A stretch of 64,000 nt of DNA from positions 62,001 to 126,000 of the forward strand of contig JAJDEN010000058.1 in the NCBI GenBank assembly GCA_029259775.1. Direction: 5' to 3'. How positions within the stretch are numbered: position 1 is the stretch's first letter; each line of letters starts with the position of its first letter. The translations under genes were made by a program, and so were the position numbers. Positions 42,261 to 50,525 of the stretch are shown in pieces. The stretch comes from Planctomycetota bacterium. Its GTDB lineage: Bacteria > Planctomycetota > PLA2 > JAEUHO01. The notes under the pieces were generated by a model. That model worked only from the letters and a program-made list of their open reading frames with translations, ran no database searches and had not been told where the DNA came from.

Positions 42261-43382
42261 CTACTCGGCCTTCGTGTCCATCTCGGCGACGAGACGGCGG
42301 ATCTTCACGAGGTCGGCCTCGGAGGCTGCGATGAGGAGGGCGTTGCGCTCACCGTGAGCGATGACGGTGGGGCGGGCACCCCCCGAAGCCCAGAGGCCGC
42401 GGGAGGTTGCGATGAGGTTGTTCAGCGCGCCCGCCGTGCTGTTGGCATCGATGTGCGAAAGCGCAATCAGGTGCGCGGTCACCTCCGGCGCAGGCACCGG
42501 GATGTCCAGCAGGGCGATGGTGGCCTTGACCTGGTTGACCTCAGACTCGTTGCCCGTCACGAGGATGCGGTTGGTGCGCGCATCGGCGGTGATGCGCGGC
42601 GCCGAAGGCGATTTGGCCTGAGGCGCGCGCGGCGAGGACGAGCGTCCGGTCGAGTTCGGCATGTAGTGCTGCGTCAGGATCTCGGCCAGCTCGATGGCGC
42701 GCGCGTGCTCCAGCTTGATCGCGACCGTCGTACCCGACGCGGTCGACGGCTTGGCGGCCGGTAGATCCATCTTCTTGAGCAGGCGGTAGATGGCGACCAC
42801 GTTCGGCGCAAAGTCGGTGACGACGAAGGCCTTGGCCTCGGGCACCTCGGTCACGTTGCCGATGTTTTGGCCGGTCACGATGCGTGTGAGTGCGTTGCGC
42901 GCGTTGCGCAGATCCTGCATGTTCTCGACCTTGATGTTCGTCGTGATGAACAAGCCGTCGGCCGTCTCGTACTCCGAGAGGTTCTCGTCCGTGAGCGTGA
43001 CGGACTTCGGCTTGAGCTTCAAAATCGAGCTCGACTGCCGCGCATCCATGACGAGGTGCACCTGATAGCCCGTGGGCCCCACGGGGATGATCACCAGCTC
43101 GTAGAACGTGAGCAGCCCGCGAACCAGCGAGTAGAACTCCGTGCGCGGCGCCTTGAGCGTGATGCCGCCCTTGAGGGCCTTGCCGCGGATGTTCTTGTCC
43201 TGCGGGTTCCAGACGAGCGGCGTATCCGTGGACTTCGCGACGAGTGCCAGGAAGTCCTCCATCGGCATGTTGTCGGGAACGGCGATGGCGAGCTCGTCCT
43301 TGGCGAACGCGTTGGGCGCCGCGGTCCCCACGACCAGGATGAGAGCTACGGCAAGACAAGCGAATCGATGGGCACGGCGCAT
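42261..43382 (-). CDS. Secretin N-domain protein without the pore domain
   Basis: This 373-residue exported protein has a signal peptide (RRAHRFACLAVALILVVGTAAPNAFA). Its body is a run of GspD-type N-domains: an N0-like piece (MPMEDFLALVAKSTDTPLVW), then N1-N3 modules (DLRNARNALTRIV, VVTDFAPNVVAIYRLLKKMD; TNRILVTGNESEVNQVKATIALLDIP; GERNALLIAASEADLVKIRRLVAEMD). The beta-barrel secretin domain that normally follows is absent. It may be a periplasmic assembly ring or adaptor for a secretin encoded elsewhere. GAGGAGG sets the start. It is the last gene of the 47047-42261 group. Confidence 0.8.
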   Translation of the reverse strand: MRRAHRFACLAVALILVVGTAAPNAFAKDELAIAVPDNMPMEDFLALVAKSTDTPLVWNPQDKNIRGKALKGGITLKAPRTEFYSLVRGLLTFYELVIIPVGPTGYQVHLVMDARQSSSILKLKPKSVTLTDENLSEYETADGLFITTNIKVENMQDLRNARNALTRIVTGQNIGNVTEVPEAKAFVVTDFAPNVVAIYRLLKKMDLPAAKPSTASGTTVAIKLEHARAIELAEILTQHYMPNSTGRSSSPRAPQAKSPSAPRITADARTNRILVTGNESEVNQVKATIALLDIPVPAPEVTAHLIALSHIDANSTAGALNNLIATSRGLWASGGARPTVIAHGERNALLIAASEADLVKIRRLVAEMDTKAE

Positions 43383-43450
43383 CACGACCTCCTCGTGCCA
43401 CCTGGGCACGCGGGCTTGGACGCGCTCACTCCCTGCTGCCTTCCCGGACG

Positions 43451-44389
43451 TTACGAAGCGGCGTAGGCGCCGCGCAACGGCGCAGGCGCGCCGGCACGGG
43501 CCACGTCGACCTCGGCTGTGGCGATCGGCCGGCTGGCCAGGCGCACGTGCAGGCGCCAGCGGCCTTCTTGCGCGAGCAGCGTGCGCAGCGTCTCCTTGCG
43601 GATCGGGATGCGAACGGCGCTGTCGCGCACGCCTTGGATCGGGCGCAGGCGAACGGTCTTGCTGGTGGCGGCGTGGGAGAACGCGAGGCGCAGGGTGGGT
43701 GCGTGCTCGGGCCGGCGCGGGCAGGCCATGCCGTAGCGTCCGCTGAGGAAGACGTCCACGGTGAGGTCTTCGGTGCGTGCGTCGAGCGGGGCGACGCCGG
43801 CGAACTGCCCGGCGTCCGTATGGAAGACGACGCGGCCGCGCACGGCATCGAGGAAGTCCTCGAGCTTGCGGCGACGGTGTCCGCGCGCGCCGGCCGAGAT
43901 GAAGAGCGCCAACAGGGCGAAGGCGCCGATCACGCCCAGCGGGCGTGAGGCGGGGCGTACCTTCCAGGCCAACGCCATGTCGATGGCATGCTCGGCCTTG
44001 CCCGCGAGTTCCTCGTTGTCCGGCGCGAGGCGCGCGGCGAGCTGGGCGTGGCGTGCGGCCGCTTGTCCATCGCCGGCTGCGTACCAGGCCATGGACGCGG
44101 TGTCGTGCAGGTCGGCCGTGGGCGTGTCCTTGAGGATCGACTCGAGCGCCTCGGCGGCCGCCTCGCTGTCGCGGAGGCGGAAGTGCCGGCGGGCCGCGGT
44201 CAACTGTTCGACCGCGGCCCTTCCGGCGTCATCCGGTGCGATGGCACGTGCGAGCGCGTCCGGTAGGGCGTGCTGCGCGCGAGACACCTCGGAGCGGGTG
44301 ACGGCCTCGACCGACAGGGCGCCGACCACGAGGCCGACGACCACGAGACCGAACACCACGCGTCCGAGATGACTGACTCGCACCGGCAT
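43451..44389 (-). CDS. Membrane protein with TPR segment
   Basis: This 312-residue protein has an N-terminal transmembrane helix (residues 10-28), a TPR-like region (60-145: AARRHFRLRDSEAAAEALESIL, AWYAAGDGQAAARHAQLAA), a second helix (150-168) and a basic C-terminal beta domain (RRRKLEDFLDAVRGRVVFHTD, RLAFSHAATSKTVRLR). GGAG supports ATG 44389. It sits between the coiled-coil and secretin-N genes, so it may be part of the same envelope assembly. Confidence 0.65.
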   Translation of the reverse strand: MPVRVSHLGRVVFGLVVVGLVVGALSVEAVTRSEVSRAQHALPDALARAIAPDDAGRAAVEQLTAARRHFRLRDSEAAAEALESILKDTPTADLHDTASMAWYAAGDGQAAARHAQLAARLAPDNEELAGKAEHAIDMALAWKVRPASRPLGVIGAFALLALFISAGARGHRRRKLEDFLDAVRGRVVFHTDAGQFAGVAPLDARTEDLTVDVFLSGRYGMACPRRPEHAPTLRLAFSHAATSKTVRLRPIQGVRDSAVRIPIRKETLRTLLAQEGRWRLHVRLASRPIATAEVDVARAGAPAPLRGAYAAS

Positions 44390-44465
44390 GGGCTATTGCT
44401 CCTTGTTCAAAGGGAGGAACACGTGACTGGACAGACCTCGGGTAGGGGTACCCGTCATGAGGTCC

Positions 44466-45272
44466 TTACTTGCTCGGGTAGGCGGCCAGCGCTTCGTCGA
44501 TCGCCGTTGCGGCGTCGGCGGGCATCTCGGCCGTCATGGCATCCGCGTTGTCCAGGCGGACCACGCGCTCGTACTCGTAGTACTGGAGCAGCTTGTTCTG
44601 CTCGCGCAGCTTGGACCGGATCTTCGCGATCCGCTCCTGGGCATTGGCGAAGCCGCTCTTGCTGATCGAGCTGTCGCCCACGGCGTTCCGTGTGCGCGCC
44701 GCCGCCTTGCGGGCGGCCAGCGACTCGACCTCGGCGGCCAGGACGCGAACATCCTCACCAAGGCGGATCTGCTCGCCGCGTGCCTTCTCGAGCGAACCCA
44801 GGGTGGCCTGGTACTCGCGGTTGAGGCGCTCGAGGTCGCGGGTGCGACGTGTGAGCAGTTCGTTGTTGGCCTGGAAGGAGCGCACGCGGCGGAGGACCTT
44901 GCGGTCCGCCGGCGCCTTCTCGGGCGTCAACGCAGCCGGAACGGCCACGCCGGACCCGCTGAGACCGTCGCGCAACACCGCGAGGGCGTTCCGCTCGCGC
45001 TCGACGCGGACGGTGAGGCCGCGCACTTCGCGCTCCACGCCGCCGATCATGTCGCGCAGGTTCTCGGCCGCAACTTCGCCGCGAATGATGCTCTCGGCGT
45101 AGGAATCGATCTGGGCCTGGGCCTCAGCGAGCTGGTTCGTGAGCGGCACTTCGGAGGTAAGGGCATCGCGTACGGCAGTCCTGACGGAACCGACGCTGCT
45201 CTTGATCACGTCGGTGCCGACGAAGGCAGCCAAGCCGATGGCCACAATGGCGATAACAACCATCTTCTTCAC
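44466..45272 (-). CDS. Membrane-anchored coiled-coil protein
   Basis: This 268-residue protein has an N-terminal anchor (KKMVVIAIVAIGLAAFVG) followed by long heptad-rich stretches (about 45-110, 125-175 and 205-240) and then AMTAEMPADAATAIDEALAAY. The arrangement resembles the PspA/IM30 shape, but the anchor helix makes a clear assignment unsafe. GTG 45272 is the start: its first four bases GTGA overlap the stop of the kinase gene, and GGGAG lies nine bases upstream. The coupling suggests the kinase and this protein are made together. Confidence 0.75.
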   Translation of the reverse strand: MKKMVVIAIVAIGLAAFVGTDVIKSSVGSVRTAVRDALTSEVPLTNQLAEAQAQIDSYAESIIRGEVAAENLRDMIGGVEREVRGLTVRVERERNALAVLRDGLSGSGVAVPAALTPEKAPADRKVLRRVRSFQANNELLTRRTRDLERLNREYQATLGSLEKARGEQIRLGEDVRVLAAEVESLAARKAAARTRNAVGDSSISKSGFANAQERIAKIRSKLREQNKLLQYYEYERVVRLDNADAMTAEMPADAATAIDEALAAYPSK

Positions 45273-47047
45273 TTGTAAGTCTCCCATTGATGGGTTCGGG
45301 GGAATCGTCGGTCGGGTGACGTGGGCAACAGTCGGTGTGGTACCCGCATCGAGAGGTCATTGGGTTGGCGTGCGTCCTCCAGCGATGCATCGAGCAGCGC
45401 CGTTGAGGCCGACAGGAAGAGGAGCGCCCAGAGCGCGAGGCCGAAGCCGCGGCGCTGCTTGCGCATGAGGAACATGCGGACCATGACGAGCAGCGCCCAG
45501 ACGCACGCCATGATGGTCCAGACGAAGACGCCTTGCGCTTCGTCGATGTTGGCCTGCGAGGGATTCGCCCAGACCTCGGCGGCCATCAAGCCCACGTAGA
45601 GGCTCCAACCGATGGCCGCGAGGGTGGCTGCGTGCATCACCCACGTCGCGGGGCGCGCACGCTCGGGTGCGGAGAGATAGACGACCTTCGGCGCCTGCGT
45701 GACGACCGTCTGCGGGCCACGGAGGGCCTTCGCGCCCAGGCGGAACGCGCGGCGCGAACGATCGGACGTCATCACGATCAGTGCGTAGACGCCGAACGCC
45801 GTGAGGAACGGAGGCAGGAAGAGCAGCAGGACGCTGAGCATCACCTGGGACTCGCGCGCGCCTTCCTCCAGGCGTGTCACACGCCGGCCCAGACCCATGA
45901 GGTAGAGGCCGAGGAAGAAGGACAGCAGTCCTGCGAAGCCGCCGCCCCACTTGTAGGGAATCAGCTCGGTGAAGGCGAGGGCGATCGTGCCGAAGAAGGT
46001 GCCCAGCAGACAGATGAGGCCGAGTACGCGGTCGATGGCGCCGATGATCTCTGCGTGGCGCAGGATGCCCCGCGCGTCGTCGATCTCGTGCGTCGGAACG
46101 ACCGGCGCGAAGTCCTTGGAAGGCGCGGGTCGCGGTGCGTCGGGAGCGGCCGTGCGCGCGAGTTCGATCGCATCCTGGAACTCGCCCGCTGTCGCGTAGC
46201 GATCCTTCGGGTCATTGGCGAGAGCGCGGTTGACCACGTCGTCGAAGGCGCGCGGCACTTCACGCGCCGCCTGGCTGGGCGGGGTGAAGCGGCCCAGCGG
46301 CAGCGTGCCGGTGAGCATCTCGTACACGATCACGCCGAGGGCGAACACGTCCGCGCGGCCATCGAGCTGACGATCGCCGCGACGCTGCTCGGGTGACATG
46401 TATTCGTACGTGCCGAGGATCACATCCGTGCGCGTCAGGCGCGTCGAGGCGAGGTCGGGAGACGCGCCCACGAGGCGGGAGAGGCCGAAATCCACGAGGT
46501 GGACGGTGCCCTGCTCGTCGAGCAGCACGTTCTCGGGCTTGAGGTCGCGGTGGATGACGCTGCGCTGGTGCGCGTAGCCGAGTGCGCCGGCGATCTCGGA
46601 CGCGATGCGGCCGGCCTGGTCGGGCGCGACGGGACCGCGGTCCATCAACCGGCGCAGGCTCTCGCCGCGCACGTACTGCATCGCGAACCAGAGGCGGTCG
46701 TCGGTCATGCCGCGGTCGATCACGTCGACGACATGCGGGTGGCTGAGCGAGGAGAGCAGCTTGGCTTCGCGGTGGAAGCGCTTCACGAACGAGGCGTCTT
46801 CGGCGAGGTCCTCGTTGAGCACCTTGAGCGCGACGCGCCGGTTCATCAGGCCGCCGCGGGCCTCGTAGACGCGGCCCATGCCGCCACGCCCGATCAGGCG
46901 CGTCAATTGCCACCGGCCCATGCGGGTCCCAACGAGGGGGTCGTGGGGGTCCTTGGGCTGCTCGTCGGGTTGCTCGACGATGCGGGTAGGGGTATCGCCG
47001 CTCACAGCGGGAACGTCTCCTCGGTGCATGGTTGCTGCGTCTGCCAC
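45269..47047 (-). CDS. PknB-type serine/threonine protein kinase with membrane segments
   Basis: This 592-residue kinase has the glycine loop GRGGMG (53-58), K75 in VALKVL, HRDLKPEN (166-173) and DFGLS (186-190), with APE-type SPEQ at 218-221. After the kinase domain (to about 300) come an Ala/Pro-rich linker and four hydrophobic segments (about 345-365, 370-390, 410-430 and 480-545). The usual PASTA repeats are absent. The start is uncertain: GTG 47047 or ATG 47029, neither with a good ribosome site. The stop overlaps the next gene (GTGA). Confidence 0.88.
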   Translation of the reverse strand: MADAATMHRGDVPAVSGDTPTRIVEQPDEQPKDPHDPLVGTRMGRWQLTRLIGRGGMGRVYEARGGLMNRRVALKVLNEDLAEDASFVKRFHREAKLLSSLSHPHVVDVIDRGMTDDRLWFAMQYVRGESLRRLMDRGPVAPDQAGRIASEIAGALGYAHQRSVIHRDLKPENVLLDEQGTVHLVDFGLSRLVGASPDLASTRLTRTDVILGTYEYMSPEQRRGDRQLDGRADVFALGVIVYEMLTGTLPLGRFTPPSQAAREVPRAFDDVVNRALANDPKDRYATAGEFQDAIELARTAAPDAPRPAPSKDFAPVVPTHEIDDARGILRHAEIIGAIDRVLGLICLLGTFFGTIALAFTELIPYKWGGGFAGLLSFFLGLYLMGLGRRVTRLEEGARESQVMLSVLLLFLPPFLTAFGVYALIVMTSDRSRRAFRLGAKALRGPQTVVTQAPKVVYLSAPERARPATWVMHAATLAAIGWSLYVGLMAAEVWANPSQANIDEAQGVFVWTIMACVWALLVMVRMFLMRKQRRGFGLALWALLFLSASTALLDASLEDARQPNDLSMRVPHRLLPTSPDRRFPRTHQWETYK

Positions 47048-47169
47048 AGCACCACAGACACACGTGCCGTGCCGCCGGCCGGACGCCGCAGCCGATTCGC
47101 TCTAACCTCCTTTGACTGCTACAGCTTACGGCAATCGAAGGTGTGCGGGGCGCTGGCGCCGGCGACGCG

Positions 47170-47202
47170 GATTGAACGAATCGTTCAGCCGCCGATTGAA
47201 CG
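47170..47202. promoter_or_regulatory. GATTGAACG direct repeat with palindromic core, possible operator
   Basis: GATTGAACG occurs at 47170-47178 and 47194-47202; TGAACG AAT CGTTCA (47173-47187) is a perfect palindrome with a 3-base centre. The site lies about 125 bp before the kinase start, in the 426-bp gap between the kinase and the FHA-sigma54 gene. Confidence 0.4.
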
Positions 47203-47292
47203 CCCTTTGCGGGTGGGGTGGGGGCGCTCGCCCCGGCCTGGTGTCGGTGTTGTCTCGATCGCTCGCCCCGCTCGGCCGTCGTCAGCACCCGG

Positions 47293-47317
47293 GTAGGGGC
47301 GGGTCTTGTGCCCGCCC
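47293..47317 (+). repeat. GTAGGGGCG dispersed palindrome, complete copy
   Basis: GTAGGGGCGGG and CCCGCCC form a stem across the loop TCTTGTG. It is the cleanest copy of the family in this window and lies in intergenic DNA. Confidence 0.6.
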
Positions 47318-47403
47318 AAGCCAGCCTGATGTTCGGCCTTGGGCCATGGCGTGACGCCACCAACCACCTCCCTGCGACGGCGACGCCAGGGAAGAAAGAG
47401 GAA

Positions 47404-47434
47404 CCGCAGAGGCGCAGAGCACGCAGAGGGCCGC
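47404..47434 (+). repeat. GCAGAG-periodic dispersed repeat
   Basis: CGCAGAG recurs three times at about 10-base spacing (ACCGCAGAGG, CGCAGAGCA, CGCAGAGGG). Sequences of this type are scattered in intergenic DNA of many environmental bacteria. It lies 40 bp past the end of the FHA-sigma54 gene. Confidence 0.45.
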
Positions 47435-47473
47435 AGGCGGGAGTGCGCCGTCCGCGGTGCGCGCGGGTGCCAG

Positions 47474-49330
47474 CTACAGCCCGTACTCGCGGATCTTCCG
47501 GTTCAGCGTGGGCCAGGAGATGCCCAGCACGGCGGCCGCGGCGCCCTTCTTGCCCTTCGTGTACTCGAGCGCCGCGCGGACGGCGCGCTTCTCGGCCTCG
47601 CGTACGGTCATGACCTCGCTCGGCACCGCAGCGGTTCCGTCTTCGTCGAGGACCCGCCGCTCACGGATCTCCCGCGGCAGATCCGCCGCCGTGATCGTGT
47701 CGCCTTCCAGCAGCACGATCGCGCGCTCGAGCACATTGAGCAACTCGCGCACGTTGCCCGGCCACGGGTAGGCCTGCAGCACCGTGCGCGCATCCTCGGC
47801 CAAGCGCGGGACGCGGCGGCCGAGGTTGCCGGCGAGCCGCTCGACGGAGGCCTCCGCGATGAGGATCACGTCGGACGCCCGATCGCGCAGCGGGGGCACG
47901 CTGAGCTCGAGCACCTGCAGGCGGTAGTAGAGGTCCTCGCGGAAGGTCCCCTCCTTGACCATCTGCTTGAGGTTGCGGTTCGTCGCCGCGATCACGCGGC
48001 AGCGCATCGGCAGCATCTCCTTGCCGCCGACACGGCGGAAGGTGCCCTCGGAAAGTACGCGCAGGAGCTTCGCCTGGAGCGGGGCCGGCAGCTCGCCGAC
48101 CTCGTCCAGGAACAGCGAGCCGTCGGCGGCCTGCGCGATGCGGCCTTCGCGCTGCTCCGTCGCGCCGGTGAACGCACCCTTTTCATGGCCGAAGAACTCG
48201 CTCTCGAGCAACCCCTCCACCAAGGCCGCGCAGTTGAGTGCCACGAACGGCTTGCTCGCGCGACCGCTGACGGTGTGCAGGAGACGTGCGACGAGTTCCT
48301 TGCCCGTCCCGGTCTCGCCCGCGATGAGCACGGGGGCGTCGGCCACGGCGGCCTTCGTGATCAGGCCGCGCAGCTTCTCGATGGCCGCATCCTCGCCCAG
48401 GAAGGGGGGCGCTTCACCGGACTTGCTCTGCCGCAGGCGGCGCACTTCCTGACGCGCGCCGAGCAGCGCGCGCAGGTTGCGCAAGGCGAGCGCGACCTGA
48501 CGCGCCGTGGCAGCCAGGGCCCGTAGATCGCCTTCTGTGTACGCATCAGGTGACTCGGCCTCGATGCTCACGAAGCCGAGCACGCCTTCGGCGACCTTCA
48601 GCGGCGCCGCCAGCATGGAGCGGTAGCGGCTGCGCACCATCGACTTGCCGCCATCGCCGTCTGCCGGGTCGTGTGCGTCCGTCACGAGGACGGCCTCGCC
48701 GCCTTCGAGCACGCGCTTGCGCAGCGTGCGCGACGCGGGCGCCGCGGCACCTTCGGGGTGCGCGGCGGCGACTTCCAGCTCCCCGGTCGGCGTGATCAGG
48801 CAGATGACCGCGCGGCCCGGCTCGAACGCCTCGATGAGCAGGCCCATGAGGTTGGAGATCACCTCGGGGACCTCGGAGGCGTCAGCGGAGGCCACGGCGC
48901 TCTCGCAAACGAGTCGCAGACGCCGGACGGCGCCGGCGCCCGCCGCTTCACGCGCGGGGTCGGCTGCGTCGGGATCCAGCGCGGCATGCACGTCATCACC
49001 CTCGGCGCCGTCGACGACCGTGATGCGGTCGCCGCCGTCGGCCGAGAGGTAGCGCATGCTGGTGTCGCCGATGCGAAGCACGTCCCCGTCGAACAGGCGC
49101 GCGGCGCGCTGGATGCGCTCCCCGTTGAGGAACGTGCCGTTGCTCGACGCCAGGTCTTCGAGCGTGACCTCGCCGTCCGCCACGACGATGCGTGCGTGGC
49201 GGCGCGAGATCGTCTCGTCGAAGAGACGCAGATCGCACTGCTGGTGGCGGCCGATGAGGGACTCGGCGCCCAGGTCGAGGGCCTCGGGATCGCAGCGTCC
49301 GTCGACCAACTCCAGCCGCCGCAGGCTCAC
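47474..49330 (-). CDS. FHA-GAF-sigma54 AAA+ transcriptional activator
   Basis: This 618-residue protein has an N-terminal FHA domain (IGRH 26-29, SRRHA 42-46, SNGT 63-66) that would bind phosphothreonine. A GAF-like domain (about 140-285) and the AAA+ domain follow, with Walker A GETGTGKE (338-345), the sigma54-contact loop GAFTGA (385-390) and Walker B LFLDE (406-410). The C-terminus is a Fis-type helix-turn-helix (AAAVLGISWPTLNRKIREYG). A Ser/Thr kinase is encoded next to it and could supply the phosphopeptide. GTG 49330 overlaps the stop of the DsrE-like gene by GTGA. Its targets are unknown; no clear GG-N10-GC sigma54 promoter was found next to the phosphonate genes. Confidence 0.92.
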   Translation of the reverse strand: MSLRRLELVDGRCDPEALDLGAESLIGRHQQCDLRLFDETISRRHARIVVADGEVTLEDLASSNGTFLNGERIQRAARLFDGDVLRIGDTSMRYLSADGGDRITVVDGAEGDDVHAALDPDAADPAREAAGAGAVRRLRLVCESAVASADASEVPEVISNLMGLLIEAFEPGRAVICLITPTGELEVAAAHPEGAAAPASRTLRKRVLEGGEAVLVTDAHDPADGDGGKSMVRSRYRSMLAAPLKVAEGVLGFVSIEAESPDAYTEGDLRALAATARQVALALRNLRALLGARQEVRRLRQSKSGEAPPFLGEDAAIEKLRGLITKAAVADAPVLIAGETGTGKELVARLLHTVSGRASKPFVALNCAALVEGLLESEFFGHEKGAFTGATEQREGRIAQAADGSLFLDEVGELPAPLQAKLLRVLSEGTFRRVGGKEMLPMRCRVIAATNRNLKQMVKEGTFREDLYYRLQVLELSVPPLRDRASDVILIAEASVERLAGNLGRRVPRLAEDARTVLQAYPWPGNVRELLNVLERAIVLLEGDTITAADLPREIRERRVLDEDGTAAVPSEVMTVREAEKRAVRAALEYTKGKKGAAAAVLGISWPTLNRKIREYGL

Positions 49331-49680
49331 ATCGTCACCGCGGCACGGCCTTCGGCGAGCAGGGCTGCCAGGTACGCCCTCTCAGCGAGCTTGGCGCCGG
49401 GTCGGAGGGCCTCCGGCTCGAACATGCGGCTCTCGAAGGAGACCCGGTCCACGTGCAGGATCGCCCCGCCCTCGGCCAGGGCCTGGATGGAGGCGACCGC
49501 GTCGTCGGGCTCCCGCAGCGTCTCCGCCACGCCCTCCACGCCGAGGCGCGCGCCTTCGCCACTGAGCCACACCGCGACGTCGTGGCCGGCCCGCAGGGCT
49601 TCGGCGGCGGCGTGCAGGGCGGTCGCGGCCCGGGCGGGGGCTTCGGTCGAGTGATGGAGGACGTAGAGCAGTGTGGCCAC
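49327..49680 (-). CDS. DsrE/DsrF-like small protein
   Basis: This 117-residue soluble protein opens with TLLYVLHHSTEAPARAATALHAAAEALRAGHDVAVWL, the Rossmann-like start of DsrE-family proteins that carry sulfur or act as small regulators. It has no cysteine, so it cannot be a sulfur carrier. It is translationally coupled to the FHA-sigma54 activator (GTGA overlap) and may modulate it. GTG 49680 has TAGACT 6 nt upstream. Confidence 0.65.
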   Translation of the reverse strand: MATLLYVLHHSTEAPARAATALHAAAEALRAGHDVAVWLSGEGARLGVEGVAETLREPDDAVASIQALAEGGAILHVDRVSFESRMFEPEALRPGAKLAERAYLAALLAEGRAAVTM

Positions 49681-49686
49681 GGCGGG

Positions 49687-49692
49687 AGTCTA
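49687..49692 (-). promoter_or_regulatory. -10 box, leaderless-type, for DsrE-like gene
   Basis: TAGACT on the minus strand ends 6 nt before GTG 49680. Confidence 0.5.
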
Positions 49693-49719
49693 TCCCGAGG
49701 TCCACGTCCGATCCCGCGA

Positions 49720-49725
49720 TAGACT
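49720..49725 (+). promoter_or_regulatory. -10 box close to CDP-alcohol transferase start
   Basis: TAGACT ends 8 nt before GTG 49734. The divergent gap is 53 bp, so its upstream elements overlap those of the DsrE-like gene. Confidence 0.45.
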
Positions 49726-49733
49726 TCCGCGCC

Positions 49734-50525
49734 GTGGCGCACCGCCCCATCAAGACCGATGAGCTTGTCGACCGGCTGTTCTCACGGCCGGTGGCGTGGC
49801 TGCTCGTCCGTCCCCTGATTCCCACACCGGTGACCGCCAACCAGGTGACGTACGTCGCCTGCCTGAGTGGCATTCCAATCGGCGTCTCGCTCGCCCTGGG
49901 CTGCGGTCTCCTGGCCGCGATCTGCGTCGCGGCCTATCTCGTGCTCGACTGCATGGATGGGCAGCTGGCGCGCGTCCGGGGTGGCGGCGGCTACCTCGGC
50001 CGGGCCATGGACGGCTGGAGCGACTACGTCGCCGGCGTCGCCCTGCACCTGGGGCTCATGGTCTGGATCGCGGAAGGCCAGGGCTGGATCGCGGCCGTGG
50101 CCCTCACGCTGATGGCTGCGGGCGGCATGACGTGGGCCTCGTTCCTGCTCGACCGCTACAAGCGTCGTTACAGCGACTCGACGGGCGAGATCGACGCCAT
50201 CAAGGCCGAGGCGGCCGAGCGCGGCGGCTTCGCGGGCAAGCTCATCATGTGGATGGTGCCCTACGCCGAGAAGCTCGACGGCGGCGTCGTCGTGCCGGAC
50301 ACCGAGGCGTATCAGGTGCGCGTGCGGTGGCCGATGAGGCTCTGGCTCCTCGGCGGTCCCACCATGCATGTGACCGCGCTGGCTGTGTGCGCTGCCTTCG
50401 ACCGTCCCGCGCTCTACGCGTTCATCGCGGTGGGGCCCATGCTCGTGCTCACGCTGCTCACCTTGTGGCTGCAGCATCGGGCCGAGTCGCGCGAACCGTC
50501 CGTGGTCCAGACGCGCGAGGACTAG
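49734..50525 (+). CDS. CDP-alcohol phosphatidyltransferase family protein
   Basis: This 263-residue integral membrane enzyme has the full CDP-alcohol motif DCMDGQLARVRGGGGYLGRAMDGWSD (about residues 72-97), with four aspartates for two metal ions. Several hydrophobic helices flank it. Family members move a phospho- (or phosphono-) alcohol from CDP to a lipid alcohol or the reverse. Its stop overlaps the stop of the nucleotidyltransferase gene of the phosphonate cluster, and that context suggests transfer of a CMP-activated phosphonate to diacylglycerol. GTG 49734 has TAGACT 8 nt upstream. Confidence 0.85.
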   Translation: MAHRPIKTDELVDRLFSRPVAWLLVRPLIPTPVTANQVTYVACLSGIPIGVSLALGCGLLAAICVAAYLVLDCMDGQLARVRGGGGYLGRAMDGWSDYVAGVALHLGLMVWIAEGQGWIAAVALTLMAAGGMTWASFLLDRYKRRYSDSTGEIDAIKAEAAERGGFAGKLIMWMVPYAEKLDGGVVVPDTEAYQVRVRWPMRLWLLGGPTMHVTALAVCAAFDRPALYAFIAVGPMLVLTLLTLWLQHRAESREPSVVQTRED

